From Magnetospirillum sp. (GTDB taxonomy: Bacteria > Pseudomonadota > Alphaproteobacteria > CACIAM-22H2): a DNA stretch of 64,000 nucleotides. This document shows positions 25,970 through 36,400 of the stretch, piece after piece. The notes under the pieces were generated by a model. It did no database searches. It was not told the DNA's origin and saw only the letters and a list, made by a program, of their open reading frames with translations. Both the position numbers and the translations under genes were made by a program. Every line of letters begins with the position of its first letter. The first letter of the stretch is position 1. Location of the stretch: assembly GCA_027532905.1 (NCBI GenBank), contig JAPZUA010000002.1, positions 496,001 to 560,000 of the forward strand. Reading direction: 5' to 3'.

Positions 25970-26611
25970 ATGGATTGGAACGTCGTCAGCGCCAATTTTC
26001 CGCTTCTGATGCGCGGCTTAGGCACCAGCCTGCAGCTTGCCGCCGTGGTGATCGTACTCAGCTTTCCGATCGGCTGCTTGATCGCGATCGGGCGACTCAG
26101 TCGGCGGCGTTGGCTCAGCACCGTCTGCGCTGGTTTCGTGCATACGCTGCGCAGCAATCCGCTCGTGCTGATCCTGTTCTGGTTCTATTTTTCGGTTCCG
26201 CTGATCGTCGGCCGTTCGATCGACGACGGCGCTTCCGTCATCGTCGCGTTCGTCGTATTTTTCGCGGCCTATTTCGGCGAAATCGTGCGTGCCGGCGTCC
26301 AGTCGGTTGGCACGCGCCAAGTCCAGGCGGGCCTGTCTTCGGGGCTCAGCTACGCGCAGACGATGCGCTACATCGTGTTGCCCCAAGCCATCCGCGCGAT
26401 GCGGCCCGCACTGACCACCCAATGCATCGTGGTGTTCCAAGGAACGACGGTTGCCTATGTGATCGGCTACCACGAACTTATGCATACGACGTCGATGATT
26501 GCGGAACGCACCGTTCGCCCCGTCGAACTCTACAGCTTTGCGGCACTCGCATACTTCGCGGTGTGCTACGCGGGCTCGCTCCTCTCCAGGCATTTCGAAA
26601 AGCAGGCATAG
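25970..26611 (+). CDS. Polar amino-acid ABC transporter permease (GltK-like)
   Basis: 213 residues beginning at the base after the previous stop codon. It has [53 protein letters not shown], and the EAA loop [33 protein letters not shown]. It is the second channel subunit. The ATPase start follows 2 bp later (the TAG and the next ATG are separated by one base), so translation is coupled along the operon. Confidence 0.93.
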   Translation: MDWNVVSANFPLLMRGLGTSLQLAAVVIVLSFPIGCLIAIGRLSRRRWLSTVCAGFVHTLRSNPLVLILFWFYFSVPLIVGRSIDDGASVIVAFVVFFAAYFGEIVRAGVQSVGTRQVQAGLSSGLSYAQTMRYIVLPQAIRAMRPALTTQCIVVFQGTTVAYVIGYHELMHTTSMIAERTVRPVELYSFAALAYFAVCYAGSLLSRHFEKQA

Positions 26612-26612
26612 A

Positions 26613-27353
26613 ATGACCCTACCGATCGTCGCGATACGGGATGTCTGTCTGGACTACGGTGCTTTTCGGGCACTCGAAAACGTGTCGCTCGACGTGAATA
26701 TCGGCAGCCGGATCGTGATCTGCGGGCCGAGCGGCTCGGGCAAGAGCACGCTGCTGCGCTGCGTGAACGGCCTCGAGCCGTTCCAAGGCGGCGAGGTATT
26801 CGTAGACGGCGTCGGCGTGCGGACCTGCAAGAATCTGCCGAAGCTGCGGCTCAATGTCGGCATGGTCTTTCAGCATTTCGAGCTCTATCCGCATCTGTCC
26901 GTGCTCGACAACGTGGTTCTGGCGCCAATGAAGGCCAAGGGTCTGCCGCGCCGCGAGGCGGAGGCGAAAGCGCGCCACTATCTCGACCGGGTCGGGATTC
27001 TCGACCAGGCGGACAAGTACCCTGCGCGCCTGTCGGGCGGTCAGCAGCAGCGTGCGGCGATCGCGCGGGCACTCGCGCTCGAGCCCAAGGTCATGATGTT
27101 CGACGAACCGACGTCGGCGTTGGACCCGGAAATGATCGGCGAAGTGCTGAAGGTCATGCGGGATCTTGCGCGCGACGGCATGACGATGCTGGTCGTGACC
27201 CACGAGATGGGATTTGCGCGCGAAGTCGCCGACGAGATCGTCTTCATGGACAAGGGCCGCATCGTCGAGCAGAGCGGTGTCGAGGATTTTTTTGGGTCGC
27301 CTAAGACAGAGCGCGCGCGCGAGTTCCTCAATCGGATTCTGCTCAAGATATAG
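26613..27353 (+). CDS. Polar amino-acid ABC transporter ATP-binding protein (GlnQ/GltL-like)
   Basis: 246 residues from ATG 26613. Walker [10 protein letters not shown] is at 38-46. Q-loop [18 protein letters not shown], signature [17 protein letters not shown], Walker [16 protein letters not shown] and H-loop [20 protein letters not shown] follow. This is the canonical GlnQ length and order. It is the last gene of the amino-acid transport operon; a convergent CheB-type gene ends 45 bp downstream. That gap holds only a weak TCGGC/GCCGA dyad, not a convincing terminator. Confidence 0.95.
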   Translation: MTLPIVAIRDVCLDYGAFRALENVSLDVNIGSRIVICGPSGSGKSTLLRCVNGLEPFQGGEVFVDGVGVRTCKNLPKLRLNVGMVFQHFELYPHLSVLDNVVLAPMKAKGLPRREAEAKARHYLDRVGILDQADKYPARLSGGQQQRAAIARALALEPKVMMFDEPTSALDPEMIGEVLKVMRDLARDGMTMLVVTHEMGFAREVADEIVFMDKGRIVEQSGVEDFFGSPKTERAREFLNRILLKI

Positions 27354-27398
27354 ACTCTCTGTCTCCGTCGGCGTCGCCGAACAAGCGCCGGGCCTCAC

Positions 27399-28025
27399 TC
27401 AAGCGAACGCGGCGGCACGCAGCTGCTTGGCGCGGAGCGCGCTTTTTTCGTGCGCGAGTGCCGCGATCGTTTGCCCGATCTTCTCGGGCGTCAGGATGAA
27501 ATCTATGAAGCCCGTGCCGATTGCCGATATCGGCATGTCCGGCTGTTTGGCCGATATCGGGTCTTGCGCGATTGTGATGCCGCCGACAGCTTTGATTCCG
27601 CGCAAGGCGGCCGCCCCGTCGCCGTCGAGGCCCGAAACGATGACGGCGACGAGCGGTCCTTTCCAGTTCCGCGCGAGCGAGCGCAAAAACACGGTGATCA
27701 CATCCGGCCAACCGCGCGGTTTGGATATAGCCGCGAGACGGAACCGGCCGTTGTGGACATGGAGATCGGTACGTTCCGGAATGATGAACACGCAGTCGAC
27801 GCGGATCGGCATGCCGTCTGCAATGAGCATGACCGGCATTGCGGTGTGTTTCGGCAGGATCTGGTGCAGCAATGTCGCCACCTGCCGCATATGGTTCACG
27901 ATGACGACCGCCACCCCCATATCCGCCGGCAGCTGCGACAGCAGCCGGACATACGCATCGAGGCCGCCGGCAGATCCGCCGACACAGACGATAGGAAAGG
28001 CCTTGGCAACGGTCGTACTGCGCAT
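27399..28025 (-). CDS. Stand-alone CheB-type protein-glutamate methylesterase domain
   Basis: 208 residues, the size of the catalytic domain alone; the receiver domain of full CheB (about 350 residues) is absent. The catalytic triad can be placed at Ser18 (GGSAGG), His45 (VNHM) and Asp136 (SGLDGDGAAAL). ATG 28025 is chosen because it directly precedes the domain. No cheR, cheA or receptor gene lies nearby, so a chemotaxis role is uncertain; hybrid CheB/CheR modules also act in stress signalling. It is divergent from a PRC-barrel gene. Confidence 0.85.
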   Translation of the reverse strand: MRSTTVAKAFPIVCVGGSAGGLDAYVRLLSQLPADMGVAVVIVNHMRQVATLLHQILPKHTAMPVMLIADGMPIRVDCVFIIPERTDLHVHNGRFRLAAISKPRGWPDVITVFLRSLARNWKGPLVAVIVSGLDGDGAAALRGIKAVGGITIAQDPISAKQPDMPISAIGTGFIDFILTPEKIGQTIAALAHEKSALRAKQLRAAAFA

Positions 28026-28283
28026 GTTGGCCCCCGGGCGTTGTGGCAGTTTGCGGGCTTGCCGGATGTATCGGCGCGATTGAAGGCGCCAATCGCGGCT
28101 TAAATATGGGGAGAGCGTGGCATCCGCGCTAAGTGGCCCTGCGTAGTTCCCGAAACTACCGCTGCAAAGCAAGCCGCACCTACATTGCGTCGATCTGCAG
28201 CGGCAGGGGCTGCCGGTACGGCTCGACATATTGCGATGCAGATCGTTTCGATCCACCCCCAATCGACATCAAGGAGTTTGCCG

Positions 28284-28652
28284 ATGATGAACAGCAATAC
28301 GGGTACAGTCGCTTCGCTTATCGCCGCCGACAAGGTCAAGGACGCCAAGGTTTTCAACCGCAAAGGCGAAAAGCTCGGCACGGTCGACGACATTCTGATC
28401 GACCGCACGAGCGGCCGCGCCATTTACGCCGTTCTTTCATTCGGCGGCTTTCTCGGCATGAACGAGAAGCACCATCCCATGCCGTGGGCGACGCTTGCCT
28501 ACGACACCAAACTGGGTGGTTACGTGGTGGATATCGACAAGAAGATTCTGGAAGCGGCCCCGAACTACGACAGCGACGGCAATTTCGAGTGGACCGCCGA
28601 GTACGGCCGCAAGGTCGATAAGTACTACAGCGCGCCCGGCTACTGGATGTAA
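28284..28652 (+). CDS. PRC-barrel domain protein
   Basis: 122 residues from ATG 28284 with AAGGAG 7 bp upstream. The PRC-barrel lies at about 15-85: VKDAKVFNRKGEKLGTVDDILIDRTSGRAIYAVLSFGGFLGMNEKHHPMPWATLAY. Aromatic and charged residues follow (YGRKVDKYYSAPGYWM). PRC-barrel proteins of this kind are common in alphaproteobacteria and often stress induced; their molecular role is unknown. A strong terminator follows, so it is a single-gene unit. The 258 bp upstream, shared with the divergent CheB-type gene, show no obvious promoter boxes. Confidence 0.88.
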   Translation: MMNSNTGTVASLIAADKVKDAKVFNRKGEKLGTVDDILIDRTSGRAIYAVLSFGGFLGMNEKHHPMPWATLAYDTKLGGYVVDIDKKILEAAPNYDSDGNFEWTAEYGRKVDKYYSAPGYWM

Positions 28653-28669
28653 TCGCCAAGCACGGCGAC

Positions 28670-28700
28670 AATGCGGCAAGCGTTTCCTGCTTGCCGCATT
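28670..28700 (+). terminator. Perfect 12-bp inverted repeat terminator after the PRC-barrel gene
   Basis: Arm AATGCGGCAAGC (28670-28681) pairs perfectly with GCTTGCCGCATT (28689-28700) around a 7-base loop, starting 17 bp after the stop codon. There is no long T-run, so termination may be partial. It rules out the upstream alternative start of the next gene. Confidence 0.7.
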
Positions 28701-28742
28701 GCTGCGTGCATCTGCAACCAGCGACGACCGACAGGACGCAAC

Positions 28743-29795
28743 ATGCCGCCGACAGCCCAACTCGTCTCGCTCGCGACGGCCGTGCCGCCGCACAAAATCG
28801 AGCAATGCGACGTCGCAGAGGCCGCGCATCGCGGATTTGCCGGACGTGTCGGCGACTACGAGCGCCTGGCGCGCGTGTTCGAGAGTTCCGGCATCCGCAG
28901 TCGCTATGCTGTGAGGCCGATCGACTGGTATTTCCAGCCCTTGGGATGGCCGGAACGTACCGAAGCTTTTCTCGACGGCGCGTTGGCGCTCTTCGTAGAT
29001 GCTGCGACGCGGGCTTTGGACGAAGCCGGTCTCGCGCCGTCGGCGGTCGACACGATCGTCACTGTGTCCTCGACGGGCATTGCGACGCCGAGCCTCGAGG
29101 CGCACGCTGCCGGACGCATGGGCTTTCGCGCCGACGTGGAACGCGTGCCCGTGTTCGGGCTTGGCTGTGCCGGCGGCGTCAGTGGGCTTGCGCTCGCAGC
29201 AAGGCTTGCCGTCGCGCGCCCCGGCAGTGTCGTACTGCTGGTCGTGATCGAGCTTTGCACGCTTGCCTTTCGCCTCGACAAATTGACCAAAGCCAACATT
29301 GTCGCGACCGCCTTGTTCGGCGACGGCGCGGCTGCCTGTGTGCTGCGCACGGACGGTGCAGGCATTGCCGCCCTCGAGATGAGCGGCCAGCATCTTTGGC
29401 CCGCAACGATCGACGTCATGGGCTGGTCGATCGATCCGCAAGGCTTCGGCGTGATCTTCGACCGCGCCATTCCGCCCTTTGCCGAGGCGCATATGCGCCC
29501 GGCCGTTGCGGGCATTCTCGCGCGCGCGGATTTGGAATTTGCCGATTTCGACCGGCTCGTCTTCCATCCGGGCGGCACCAAAGTGGTGGCGGCTCTCGAG
29601 CGCGCCTTTGCGCTGGAGCAGGGTTCGCTCGACCACGAACGCGCCGTGCTGGCCGATTTCGGCAACATGTCGGCGCCGACAGCACTCTTCGTGCTCGAGC
29701 GTGTTGTGCGCAGCGGGCTGGCGCCGCGCACGTTGCTGACGGCGATGGGACCTGGCTTTTCGGCAAGCTGCGTTTCGCTTAAAGACGCGGCATGA
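28743..29795 (+). CDS. Type III polyketide synthase (chalcone/stilbene synthase family)
   Basis: 350 residues from ATG 28743; an earlier in-frame codon at 28671 would sit inside the hairpin and is rejected. The catalytic triad is visible: Cys142 (GLGCAGG), His275 (FHPGGTK) and Asn308 (FGNMSAPT). The closing loop MGPGFSASC matches the family. These homodimeric enzymes extend a fatty acyl-CoA starter with malonyl-CoA to give alkylpyrones or alkylresorcinols. The next gene overlaps by 4 bp and encodes a membrane methyltransferase, an arrangement known from SrsA/SrsB- and BpsA/BpsB-type pairs that make methylated alkylpyrones or phenolic lipids. Confidence 0.93.
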   Translation: MPPTAQLVSLATAVPPHKIEQCDVAEAAHRGFAGRVGDYERLARVFESSGIRSRYAVRPIDWYFQPLGWPERTEAFLDGALALFVDAATRALDEAGLAPSAVDTIVTVSSTGIATPSLEAHAAGRMGFRADVERVPVFGLGCAGGVSGLALAARLAVARPGSVVLLVVIELCTLAFRLDKLTKANIVATALFGDGAAACVLRTDGAGIAALEMSGQHLWPATIDVMGWSIDPQGFGVIFDRAIPPFAEAHMRPAVAGILARADLEFADFDRLVFHPGGTKVVAALERAFALEQGSLDHERAVLADFGNMSAPTALFVLERVVRSGLAPRTLLTAMGPGFSASCVSLKDAA

Positions 29796-30298
29796 TCCCG
29801 GCGGCACTGCTTTTGGCCTTCGTAACCGCCGAACGTCTGGCCGAGCTGTGGTATGCCCGGCGCAACACTGCGGCGCTGATGGCGCAAGGCGCCGTCGAGT
29901 TCGGTGCAGGCCACTATCCGCTGATCGTGGCCCTGCATGCGGCATGGCTTGGCGGGCTCTGGATCGGCGGATGGGACAGCCCGGTCGAGAACGGCTGGCT
30001 GGCGGTTTTTCTCGCAATCCAGGTTTTGCGCGTTTGGACGATCGCGACCCTCGGGCGCCGCTGGACGACGCGCATCGTGGTGCTGCCGAATGCGCCGCTC
30101 GTGCGGCGCGGGCCGTATCGCTTCATGTCGCACCCCAACTATGCGGTTGTCGTGGGCGAGATTGCCGTGCTGCCGCTTTGTCTCGGCATGCCGGTCTATG
30201 CAGCCGCCTTTACGGCGCTGAACGCCGCCGCCCTCTTCGTGCGCATCCGTGCGGAAGATGCGGCTTTGGCCGGTGCACGCGATCTCGCAGCCCGCTGA
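29792..30298 (+). CDS. Isoprenylcysteine carboxyl methyltransferase (ICMT)-like membrane methyltransferase
   Basis: 168 residues, about four membrane helices (IPAALLLAFVTAERLAELW; HYPLIVALHAAWLGGLWIGG; WLAVFLAIQVLRVWTIATLG; the region around EIAVLPLCLGMPVYAAAF). The conserved part GRRWTTRIVVLPNAPLVRRGPYRFMSHPNYAVVV carries the ICMT SAM-binding and RGPYRxxxHPNY motif. In type III PKS operons this family O-methylates the polyketide. The start overlaps the PKS stop (ATGA), giving strong coupling. Confidence 0.9.
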   Translation: MIPAALLLAFVTAERLAELWYARRNTAALMAQGAVEFGAGHYPLIVALHAAWLGGLWIGGWDSPVENGWLAVFLAIQVLRVWTIATLGRRWTTRIVVLPNAPLVRRGPYRFMSHPNYAVVVGEIAVLPLCLGMPVYAAAFTALNAAALFVRIRAEDAALAGARDLAAR

Positions 30299-30370
30299 TC
30301 GCGCGCTCTTTTCGGCATGACGCGCTTGCCCGCGCGCATTTGAATTCATTGGCAGTTCGGCCGCCCCGAG

Positions 30371-30391
30371 GATCCCGCTTTCAGCGGGGTC
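30371..30391 (+). terminator. Short hairpin after the PKS operon
   Basis: GATCCCGCT (30371-30379) pairs with AGCGGGGTC (30383-30391) at eight of nine positions plus one A/C mismatch, loop TTC, 72 bp after the methyltransferase stop. A T-rich stretch comes about 28 bp later, too far for a classical intrinsic terminator, so this is tentative. Confidence 0.35.
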
Positions 30392-30445
30392 GCACGCACC
30401 GATTCGGCCCGCAAAAAGCCTTTTCTTTAACCATCTTAGAGGTGC

Positions 30446-30491
30446 TATAAGTTTTTCTTGTTGTCAGAAGACGACTTAGCCAATTAGGTGG
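30446..30491 (+). promoter_or_regulatory. Putative -10 box and ribosome binding site of the giant repeat gene
   Basis: TATAAG at 30446-30451 lies in an AT-rich stretch, 43 bp before the start codon; a matching -35 box is poor. AGGTGG at 30486-30491 precedes the ATG at 30495. The 196-bp gap from the previous gene is clearly more AT-rich near its 3' half than the flanking genes. Confidence 0.35.
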
Positions 30492-30494
30492 ACA

Positions 30495-33400
30495 ATGCCG
30501 ATATCGCTTGGAAATTCCGGTGGCACCTATAGCTATTCCGTTGCCGACACGATAATCGGCGGTACCGGTGCCGATACGGTTACGCTGGTTGGCAGCCAAT
30601 CGGGCGTCACCGTCGATCTGGCAGCAGGTGCTGACCGGCTGATCCTCGATGACGCGGCGAACACGGTCACGGTCCTGAACGTCGAAACGTTGGTCGCCGG
30701 TAGCGACAACGACACCATCACGGTCGGTACTGCCGTGACGGCCGGAACCCTCGATCTTCTCGACGGCAACGACCAACTCGTTCTGGGCAATTTCAACAAT
30801 ACGCTGACGGTCCGCAACGTCGAAACGCTGCTCGGAGGGACCCGCGCAGACACGATCACGCTGGGCACAGCGATCGCGTCGGGCAGCATCGACATGCTTG
30901 CCGGCAACGACCGCCTCGTGTTGGGCAATTTTGCCAACGAACTCACCGTGGCCAATGCCGAAACCCTCATGGGCGGTACGGGTGCGGATACCGTGACTAT
31001 CACGACGGCGATGGCTTCCGGCGTCGTGGATCTCGGGGCGGCCAATGACGCGCTCGTTCTCGGCGGTTTCGCGAATTCGCTGACGGTCGGGAACGTCGAG
31101 ACGCTGACGGGCGGCTCGCTTGCCGACACGGTGACACTGAGCACCGCAACGACGAGCGGCTCCATCGATCTTTCGGACGGGAACGATCGACTGATTCTCG
31201 GCGGCAGTGCCGGCAACACAATTACCGTCTCGAACGTCGAAACGCTGATCGGGAGCGCCGCCGCCGATACGGTCGTGCTGGTCGGCAGCCAGACCGGCGG
31301 CACGGTCGATTTGGGCGCAGGCCTCGACCGCCTCGTCCTCGATGCGGCTCCCAACACGCTGACGGTGGTGAACGTCGAAACGCTCGTCGCCAACGCCGAC
31401 GACGATACGATCACGATCGGTAACGCCGTCACGTCCGGCACGATCGATCTGCTCGACGGCAACGACCGTCTGGTGCTGGGCCAATTCAACAATACGGCGA
31501 CGCTCTTCAACGTGGAAACCCTCGTCGCCGGCACGCGTGCGGATACGATCACGTTCGGCACGGCTGTCGTATCCGGTACCGTCGATCTGCTGGCGGGCAA
31601 CGACCGTCTGGCGCTCGGCAACTTTGCCAACACAGCGGCGGTGGCCAATGTCGAGACATTGGTCGGCGGCACGGATAGCGACACGATCACGATCGCGGCG
31701 GCGCTGAATGCGGCTTCGATCGATCTCGGTGCCGGCAACGACGCGCTCGTCCTGGGCGATTTTGCCAACACGCTGTCGCTTGCAAATGTCGAGACGCTGA
31801 CGGGCGGAACGCTTGCCGACGCGGTTACGCTGGGCAGCGCTCTGACGGACGGCTCGGTCGATCTTTTGGCCGGCAACGATCGCCTTGTGCTGGGCGGCAC
31901 CTCCGGCAACACGGTTTCGGTCGCGAATGTCGAAACGCTGATCGGTACCGCCGGGGCGGATACGATCGCGCTCGTCGGCAGCCAAGCGGGCATCACCTTG
32001 GATTTGGGAGCCGGTACTGACCGCGTGGTTCTCGACGCTGCGGCGAACACGGTCACGGTGCTGAACGTCGAGACTTTGGTTGCTAACAGCGACGACGACA
32101 CTGTCACGTTCGGTACGGCTGTCACCTCGGGTACGATCGACCTGCTGGCAGGCAACGATCGCCTCGTGCTGTCGGGCGGCACATTTGCCAATACCGTCGC
32201 GGTCGTAAATGTTGAAACACTGATCGGCAGCAGCGGCGCCGACACGGTCACGCTGGCCGATAGCCAATCGGGCACCAGTGTGGATTTGGGGGCGGGTAAC
32301 GACCGTCTCGTGCTCGGCGATTTCGCGAATGCGCTGACGGCAAGCAATATCGAAACGTTGGTCGGCGGCACATCCGACGATACGGTAACGCTCGGGGCCG
32401 GAATAAATTTGGGCCGGATCGATTTGGGGGCGGGCAACGACGCGCTTGCGCTCGGCAACTTTGCCAATACGGCTACGGCCACGAACGTCGAAACGATCAC
32501 CGGCGGGACGCTTGCCGATACGGTCACATTGGGTTCGGCGGCGTCCAACGGCACGATCGACCTTTCGACCGGCAACGATCGTCTCGTTCTTGGCAACTTC
32601 GCCAACACGCTGACCGTTTCCAATATTGAAACCATCGTCGGCGGTACGGGTGCGGATACGGTCGCACTGGTTGGCGGCCAGACAGGCGCCACGGTCGATC
32701 TGGGGGCCGGTGCGGACCGGCTGATCTTCGACACCACGGCCAACACACTCACCGTGCTGAACGTCGAAACATTGGTCGCCAACAGCGACAACGATACGGT
32801 CACGATCGGCTCGGCCGTGCTGTCGGGCAGCATCGACCTGCTGGACGGCAACGACCGACTGGTTCTCGCGAACGGCACGGCTTCCAACACGCTCACGGTC
32901 GCGAATGTCGAAACTCTGATCGGCAGCACCGGTGCCGATACGGTCACGCTGGTCGGCGCCCAGTTGGGCACGGCGGTGGATCTGGGGACGGGGGCCGACC
33001 GCTTGGTGCTCGACAATCTTGCCAATACGCTGACGGTAGGCAATGTCGAAACGCTGCTCGGCGGCACGAGCGACGACACCGTGACGCTCTCGGCGGCAGC
33101 AGGTTCGAGCACGATTGATCTCGGTGCGGGCAACGATGCGCTCGCCCTCGGCAGTTTTGCCAACACGCTGACGGTCGCGAACGTCGAAACGATCACGGGT
33201 GCTTCGCTTGCCGACACGGTCACGCTTGGCGCTGCGCTCGCGAGCGGTTCCGTCGATCTTTTGGCCGGCAATGACCGTCTGGTTCTCGGCGGCACGTCCG
33301 GAAATACGGTTGACGTGGCGAATGTCGAAACAGTGATCGGCAGTGCCGGTGCGGATACAGTGACGCTTGTCGGCAGCCAATCGAATTCCACGGTGGACCT

Positions 33401-36400
33401 GGGGGCAGGTGCCGATCGTCTGATCCTGCAGAGTCTCGGTCTTGGCAATACGCTCGCGGTGTTGAACGTCGAGAGCTTGGTCGCCGATACTGGCAACGAC
33501 ACGGTCACGTTCGGCGCATCCGTCACTTCGGGCAGCGTCGATCTGTTGGGCGGCAACGATCGCTTGGTGCTGGGCGGCGGCGCGGGCAATACGGTTTCGG
33601 TCGCTAACGCCGAGACGATCGTCGGTAGTTCCGGTGCGGATACCGTCATTTTGGTTGGCAGCCAGACAGGCTCCACGGTGGATCTGGGTGCCGGCAGCGA
33701 TCGCCTCGTCCTTGATACGACGGCCAATACGCTGACCGTGTTGAACGTCGAAACCTTGATCGCCAATGTCGACAACGACACGATCGTGTTCGGCACGGCC
33801 CTAACGAGCGGCAGCATCGACCTTCAGTCCGGCAACGACCGCGTCACATTGGCGGGCGGTACGGTCGGCAACACGATCACGATCGCGGGCGTCGAAACCT
33901 TGGTTGGCGGCTCTGCTGCGGATACCGTCACGCTGGCCGGCACGCAGCTCGGCGTCCTTGTGGATCTTGGGGCCGGCAACGACCGCCTCGTGATGGGCAA
34001 TTTCTACAACGAAGTGACTGTCAGCAACGTTGAAACCTTGCTTGGCGGCACCGACGACGACAGCGTGACGCTCGGCACGGCAATGACTGCGGGCTCCATC
34101 GATCTTGGCGGCGGCAACGATGCGCTTGTGCTGGGCGGTTTCGCCAATACGCTCACTGTCAGCAACGTCGCAACCCTGACCGGCGGTGCGCTTGCCGACA
34201 CGGTCACGCTGGGTGCTGCGATGACGCGCGGGTCGATTGATCTTGCGGCCGGCAACGATCGCTTGACGCTCGGCGGCACGTCCGGCAATACGATTACCGT
34301 CGCTAACGCCGAAACGCTGATCGGCAGTGCGGGAGCGGATACCGTAACGCTGGTCGGCGGCCAGTCGGGCTCCACGGTGGATCTGGGCGCCGACTTGGAC
34401 CGCCTGGTTTTGAACAGTGCCGGGGCCGCGAATACGCTGACGGTCACGAACGTCGAATCCGTGCTCGGCGATACCGGCAACGACAGTGTGACGTTCGGTA
34501 CCGCCGTGATGGCCGGCAGCGTCGATCTTTCGAGCGGCAACGACCGCCTCGTGCTGGCGAGCGGCACGGCGGGCAACACGCTCGCGGTTGCGAATGTCGA
34601 AACGCTGGTCGGCGGCACTGCCAACGATACGGTAACGCTCGTCGGCAGCCAGCTCGGCATCTCGGTCGATCTGGGGGCGGGAAACGACCGCTTGGCGCTC
34701 GGCAATTTCTACAATGAACTTTCGGCTGCGAACGTCGAAACGCTGGTCGGCGGGACCGACGAAGATACGGTCGCCATCACGACAGCCATGACGACAGGTT
34801 TGGTCGATCTCTTGGGCGGCAACGACGCGCTTGTCCTCGGCAGCTTTGCCAATACGGTGACGGTTGCGAACGTCGAAACGCTCACCGGCGGCGCGCTCGG
34901 CGATACGGTCACGCTGGGTGCTGCGGTGGCGAGCGGGTCCGTCGATCTTGCGGCCGGCAGCGATCGCTTGGTTCTCGGCGGCACTTCCGCCAACACGATC
35001 ACGGTCCTCAATGTCGAAACCTTGATCGGCAGTGCGGGTGCGGACACGGTCACGCTGGTTGGCGGCCAGTCCGGCACGACCGTCGATCTGGGGGCGGGAA
35101 ACGATCGCTTGGTTCTCGACTCGGCGGCTAACACGTTGATTGTGTCGAACGTCGAAACTTTGATCGCCGGCGTCGGCAACGACAGCATCACGTTCGGCAC
35201 AGCCATCACAGCCGGCACCATCGACTTTCTTGCCGGCAACGATCGCCTTGTGCTGGCAAGCGGCACAAGCGCCAACACCGTCGCGGTTGCGAATGTCGAA
35301 ACGCTCGTTGGCGGGTCCGGTGCGGATACCGTCACGTTGCTCGGAAGCCAGTCGGGCACATCCGTGGATTTGGGTGCGGGTGCAGACCGTCTCGTGCTCG
35401 GCAACTCCGCGAACGCGCTGACGGTCGCCAACGTCGAAACCGTCGCCGGCGGCACGGCGGCCGACACCGTGGCGGTCAGTTCGGCGGCAGCGTCGGCGCT
35501 GGTCGATCTGGGGGCCGGCAACGATACGCTATCGCTCGGCAGCTTTGCCAACACGGTGACCGTCGCGAACGTCGAAACGCTCACGGGCGGCGCGCTCGGC
35601 GACACAGTCACGCTGAGTGCGGCGCAGGCGAATGGTTCGATCGACCTATTGGCCGACAATGATCGGTTGGTTCTGGGCGGCACGTCTGGCAATACGCTGA
35701 CGGTCGCGAACATCGAAACGATCGTCGGCAGTTCGGGTGCCGATACAGTTACGTTTGTCGGCAGCCAATCGGGCGCGACGGTGGATCTGGGGGCGGGCAA
35801 CGACCGCCTGATCCTCGACACCACGGCCAATACGCTGACGGTGCTGAATGTCGAGACGCTGGTCGCCAATACCGACAACGACACGATCACGTTCGGCACG
35901 GCCGTCACGGCCGGCACCGTCGATCTGCTGGCGGGCAACGACCGGCTCGTGCTGGCGAGCGGCATGGCCGCCAACACGGTCACGGTCGCGAATGCCGAAA
36001 CGATCGTCGGTGCCACGGGTGCGGACACGGTCTCCCTGGTTGGTGCTCAGTCGGGCACGACGGTGGATTTGGGGGCGGGCGAAGACCGCCTGATTCTCGA
36101 TGCGACGGCCAACACGCTGACTTTGCTGAATGTTGAAGCCTTGGTCGCCAATACCGACAACGACACGATCACCTTTGGCACCGCCATCACCACGGGCGCC
36201 GTAGATTTGTTGGCGGGTAACGACCGTTTGGTGCTCGGCAATTTCGCCAATATGCTGACGGCGACTAACGTCGAAACGCTGACCGGTGGTTCGCTTGCCG
36301 ATACGATCACCTTGGGCAGCCGCATGCTCGACGGATCGGTCGATCTTGGTGCCGGAAACGACCGACTTGTGCTGGGCAATTTCCCGAACTCGGTGACCGT

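Noticed and set aside
27354-27398. Terminator between the GlnQ-like and CheB-type genes
   Set aside because: Only a five-base dyad (TCGGC/GCCGA) with a 3-base loop and no T-run is present.
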